A stretch of DNA of 8,536 bases from the NCBI GenBank assembly GCA_903930745.1, contig CAIYZX010000405.1, positions 1-8,536 of the forward strand. Reading direction: 5' to 3'. The stretch comes from an uncultured Chloroflexota bacterium (lineage in GTDB: Bacteria > Chloroflexota > Limnocylindria > Limnocylindrales > CSP1-4). The translations under genes and the position numbers were made by a program. A model generated the notes under the pieces. It ran no database searches. It saw only the letters and a program-made list of their open reading frames with translations, and was not told where the DNA came from. Below are positions 6,121 through 8,536 of the stretch, in pieces. Each line of letters opens with the position of its first letter. Within the stretch, counting starts at the first letter, position 1.

Positions 6121-7538
6121 GCCGCGGTCGCGGCCCCCGCGGCGACGAACCCGGCGGCCCACTTGGCCTCCAGTGCGTCGCGCAGGCGGTCCTGCGCCTC
6201 CTCGAGCGGCACGCGCGCCACCACCGGCTCGAGGAACCCGAGCACGATGAACTTGCGCGCCTCGTCCGGGCTGATGCCCCGGCTCTCGAGATAGAAGAGC
6301 TGCGCGTCGTCGATGGGGCCAACCGAGCTGCTGTGCGCGGCCCGGCGGCAGTCCGGCTGGTCGATCTCCAGGCTGGGGATCGCCACCGCGCGCGCCTTCT
6401 TGGACAGGTTCATCCCGAACTCGCCGAGATAGCTGTCCGTCCCGATGGCCGTCTTCTCGATGGAGATCAGGCCCTTCATGTAGCTGCGCGCGTTGTCCAG
6501 CAGCACGCCCTTGGAGAGCAGCTGGCCGCTGGTGTCCCGGCCCACGTGGCGGGTGTACGAGGTGAGGTCGTGGAGCTGGTCCGCGTTGCCGAAGACGATC
6601 TCCGTCTGCTCCACCACGCTCCGGTCGCCGGCGAGGACGTTGTCCACGCGGCTGCGCACGAGGCGGCCACCCAGCTGGGCGAGGGCCCAGCGCAGGTCCG
6701 CGGCCTCGCCGATGCGCGCCAGGCGCTGCTGGAAGACGACCTGGTCCGGGCCGGTCTCCTGCAGGCTGGACATCGCGAGGCGGGCGTGGGCGCCCAGGTG
6801 GATCTCCGTGGTGAGCGAGAGCAGGCTCTGCTCGCCCGCGACCCCGCCATCGGAGGTCACGAGCTCCTCGACGACGCTGGCCTCCGCCCCGTCGCCCAGC
6901 ACGATCACCGTCCGGGCGATGGTGGTGCGCGGCGCGCCCACGGCCCAGCGGATCACGATGGGCCGCTCCACGCGCACCCCCGCAGGCACGACCAGCGCGG
7001 CCCCCTGCGTCCATGCGGCGCGGCCCATCCAGGCGAGCTTGTCATCGGCCGGGAGCGCCACGTCCTCCGCCACCAGGCGGCGGCCCAGCGGGTGGTCCGT
7101 CATCAGCAGCTGGCCAAGGGTCATGAGGCGCACGCCCGCGGCCTCGGCGGCCGGGTCCAGCGTGGCCACGGCGATCGTGTCCTCGCGCAGCTCCAACAGG
7201 CCGGCGGTGGGCGCATCGGCACCATGCGCTGCGGCATCGGCCACGGCGGCGCCGTCCTGCGCGGTGGGGTACGGCAGCGCCGCATCAAGCGAGGCGGCGC
7301 GCAGGTCCACGTACGGCGTGTAGAGCATGCTGCTCTCCACGGGAAGCGCGTCGAACTGCGCCAGGGCGGCGAGGCGGTCCTCGCGCAGCCAGGCTGGCTC
7401 GTCGTGGCGGTCGCTGATCGCGGTCACCAGGGCCGCGTCCACGAACGTGAACGGCAGGTCGCCGGGGGCGCGGCGCGGGGCCCGGGCGGCCCGGGCGGGC
7501 GTTGACGTCTCGGCAGTCTCGGTCACAGCGTCGCTCAC
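6117..7538 (-). CDS. sufD: SufD, Fe-S cluster assembly scaffold subunit
   Basis: A 473-residue SufD, the partner of SufB in the cytoplasmic SufBCD scaffold that builds Fe-S clusters. After an Ala/Pro-rich N-terminal extension (about 1-27) come the family's HDEPAWLRE segment (45-53) and a right-handed beta-helix core (about 190-400). Hallmark stretches are DQLHDLTSYTRHVGRDT, SYMKGLISIEK, TDSYLGEFGMNLSKKAR and PSLEIDQPDCRRAAHSSSVG. His402 in AAHSSS matches the position of the E. coli SufD His at the SufB-SufD interface needed for cluster assembly. The C-terminus is helical (GFLEPVVARVPLEEAQDRL). The GTG at 7538 overlaps the sufB stop as GTGA and has GGAAGGG eight bases upstream; the GTG at 7526 is a weaker alternative. 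The open frame continues upstream only as a shadow of sufB. Confidence 0.95.
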   Translation of the reverse strand: MSDAVTETAETSTPARAARAPRRAPGDLPFTFVDAALVTAISDRHDEPAWLREDRLAALAQFDALPVESSMLYTPYVDLRAASLDAALPYPTAQDGAAVADAAAHGADAPTAGLLELREDTIAVATLDPAAEAAGVRLMTLGQLLMTDHPLGRRLVAEDVALPADDKLAWMGRAAWTQGAALVVPAGVRVERPIVIRWAVGAPRTTIARTVIVLGDGAEASVVEELVTSDGGVAGEQSLLSLTTEIHLGAHARLAMSSLQETGPDQVVFQQRLARIGEAADLRWALAQLGGRLVRSRVDNVLAGDRSVVEQTEIVFGNADQLHDLTSYTRHVGRDTSGQLLSKGVLLDNARSYMKGLISIEKTAIGTDSYLGEFGMNLSKKARAVAIPSLEIDQPDCRRAAHSSSVGPIDDAQLFYLESRGISPDEARKFIVLGFLEPVVARVPLEEAQDRLRDALEAKWAAGFVAAGAATAA

Positions 7539-8536
7539 CCGAGGGACCCTTCCATCTCCAGCTTGACGAGCCGGTTGAACTCGATCGCGTACTCCATCGG
7601 GAGCTCCTTGGTGAACACCTCGAGGAAGCCCTGCACGATGAGGTTCGTCGCCTCGTTCTCGGTGAGGCCGCGGGACATCAGGTAGAAGACCTGGTCCGCG
7701 GACACCTTGCCGACGGTGGCCTCGTGGGTCATCGTCGTGTCGTCTTCCTGGATGTCGATGTACGGGTAGGTGTCGCTGCGGCTCTGGTCGTCCAGCATCA
7801 GCGCGTCGCAGCGGACCGAGGCGGTCACGCCGGTGGCGCCGGGGGCGACCCGGAGCTGGCCGCGGTACGTGGCGCGCCCGCCGTCCTTGGAGACGGACTT
7901 GGACACGATGCGCGACGTGGTGTTCTTCGCCAGGTGGACGGCCTTGGCGCCGGTGTCCTGGTGCTGGTCCTTGCCGGCCACGGCCACCGAGATGACCTCG
8001 GCGGTGGCGCCCTCGCCCCGGAGGTAGATCGCCGGGTACTTCATCGTCAGGCGCGAGCCCGTATTGGCGTCCACCCACTCCACGGTGGCGCGCTCGTGGG
8101 CGTGCGCACGCTTGGTGACGAGGTTGTAGACGTCGTTGGACCAGTTCTGGATGGTGGTGTAGCGGACCTTGGCGCCCGGCAGCGCGATGACCTCCACCAC
8201 GGCCGCGTGGAGCGAGTCCGTGGCGTAGATGGGCGCCGTGCAGCCCTCGATGTAGTGGACCTTCGCGTCCTCGTCCACGAGGATCAGCGTCCGCTCGAAC
8301 TGGCCGGTGTTCTCGCCGTTGATGCGGAAGTAGGCCTGCAGCGGGAGCGGGACCTCCACGCCCTTGGGGACGTAGACGAATGAGCCGCCGGACCAGACCG
8401 CGCTGTTGAGCGCGGCGAACTTGTTGTCCTCCGGCGGGACGACGGTGCCGAAGTGCTTGCGGAACAGGTCCGGGTACTCCTTGAGCGCCTGGTCCGTGCC
8501 CATGAAGACCACGCCGATCTTCTGGAGCTCCTCGCG
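7535..8536 (-). CDS. sufB: SufB, Fe-S cluster assembly scaffold subunit (5' end outside the window)
   Basis: The last 333 residues of SufB (full length usually about 470), running off the right edge; the first visible codon is at 8536-8534. SufB is the main scaffold of the SufBCD complex, on which clusters form with sulfur from SufS and energy from the SufC ATPase. Hallmarks are DNKFAALNSAVWSGGSFVYV, VHYIEGCTAPIY, KYPAIYLRGEGA, DTGAKAVHLAKNTTS and HEATVGKVSADQVFYLMSRG. The Cys in IEGCTAP corresponds to the E. coli Cys implicated in accepting sulfur. Where E. coli has the cluster-assembly Cys of PYxEC, this protein reads PYIDI, as in actinobacterial-type SufB. The GTG at 8512 is internal, because the frame upstream (REELQKIG) still reads as SufB. 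The stop overlaps the sufD start by four bases. Confidence 0.96.
   Translation of the reverse strand, partial: REELQKIGVVFMGTDQALKEYPDLFRKHFGTVVPPEDNKFAALNSAVWSGGSFVYVPKGVEVPLPLQAYFRINGENTGQFERTLILVDEDAKVHYIEGCTAPIYATDSLHAAVVEVIALPGAKVRYTTIQNWSNDVYNLVTKRAHAHERATVEWVDANTGSRLTMKYPAIYLRGEGATAEVISVAVAGKDQHQDTGAKAVHLAKNTTSRIVSKSVSKDGGRATYRGQLRVAPGATGVTASVRCDALMLDDQSRSDTYPYIDIQEDDTTMTHEATVGKVSADQVFYLMSRGLTENEATNLIVQGFLEVFTKELPMEYAIEFNRLVKLEMEGSLG

Noticed and set aside
7539..8078. N-terminal extension of the sufD frame into sufB
   Set aside because: This stretch is sufB in another frame; SufD-like sequence begins only after the GTGA overlap.
6333..8383. Long plus-strand open frames (6333-7505 and 7502-8383) opposite sufD and sufB
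   Set aside because: Their products are Arg/Gly/Val/His-rich without motifs, and the minus strand reads as canonical SufD and SufB throughout.
1..8536. tRNA, rRNA, CRISPR array, insertion sequence, riboswitch
   Set aside because: I saw no cloverleaf-like segment, regularly spaced repeats, transposase-like protein or recognisable aptamer.

Overview
This is an 8.5 kb stretch of very GC-rich bacterial DNA, densely coding, with GTG starts and stop/start overlaps at gene junctions. Base composition plus a SufB-SufD-Rieske gene order and SufB/SufD sequences of the type found in Actinomycetota and Chloroflexota suggest one of those phyla. The window alone does not settle which. I see no mobile element, CRISPR array, tRNA or rRNA.

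Left part (1-4480, + strand). A short leader with a strong Shine-Dalgarno site precedes a complete, membrane-anchored penicillin-acylase-family Ntn hydrolase (115-2730). Its stop codon overlaps the GTG start of a ten-helix EamA/DMT-type transporter (2727-3692), so the two look translationally coupled. A 77-base gap then leads to a short-chain dehydrogenase/reductase (3770-4480) whose catalytic serine position appears to be alanine.

Middle (4481-5792). A small single-domain cupin on the minus strand (4520-4924) converges with the dehydrogenase over a 39-base gap that holds a GC-rich inverted repeat. The cupin diverges from a plus-strand gene (5112-5792) for a one-helix membrane protein with a textbook RanBP2-type zinc finger followed by an unrecognised C-terminal region. 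The 187-base divergent spacer carries a perfect 10-bp inverted repeat flanking a possible cupin promoter, with a smaller near-palindrome inside.

Right part (5776-8536, minus strand). This is the end of an iron-sulfur assembly (SUF) operon read from right to left: sufB (5' end outside the window), sufD, and a Rieske-type ferredoxin. SufB/SufD overlap by GTGA. The best fit for the Rieske protein is a CTG start overlapping the sufD stop as CTGA, although a GTG 42 bases upstream is possible. No sufC, sufS or sufU lies downstream of the Rieske gene: its end overlaps the convergent zinc-finger gene by 17 bp. Those partners must lie beyond the right edge or elsewhere.

Nothing here amounts to a clearly new multi-gene system. 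The most unusual items are the RanBP2-finger membrane protein, the serine-less dehydrogenase, the probable CTG start, and the inverted repeat in the divergent spacer.
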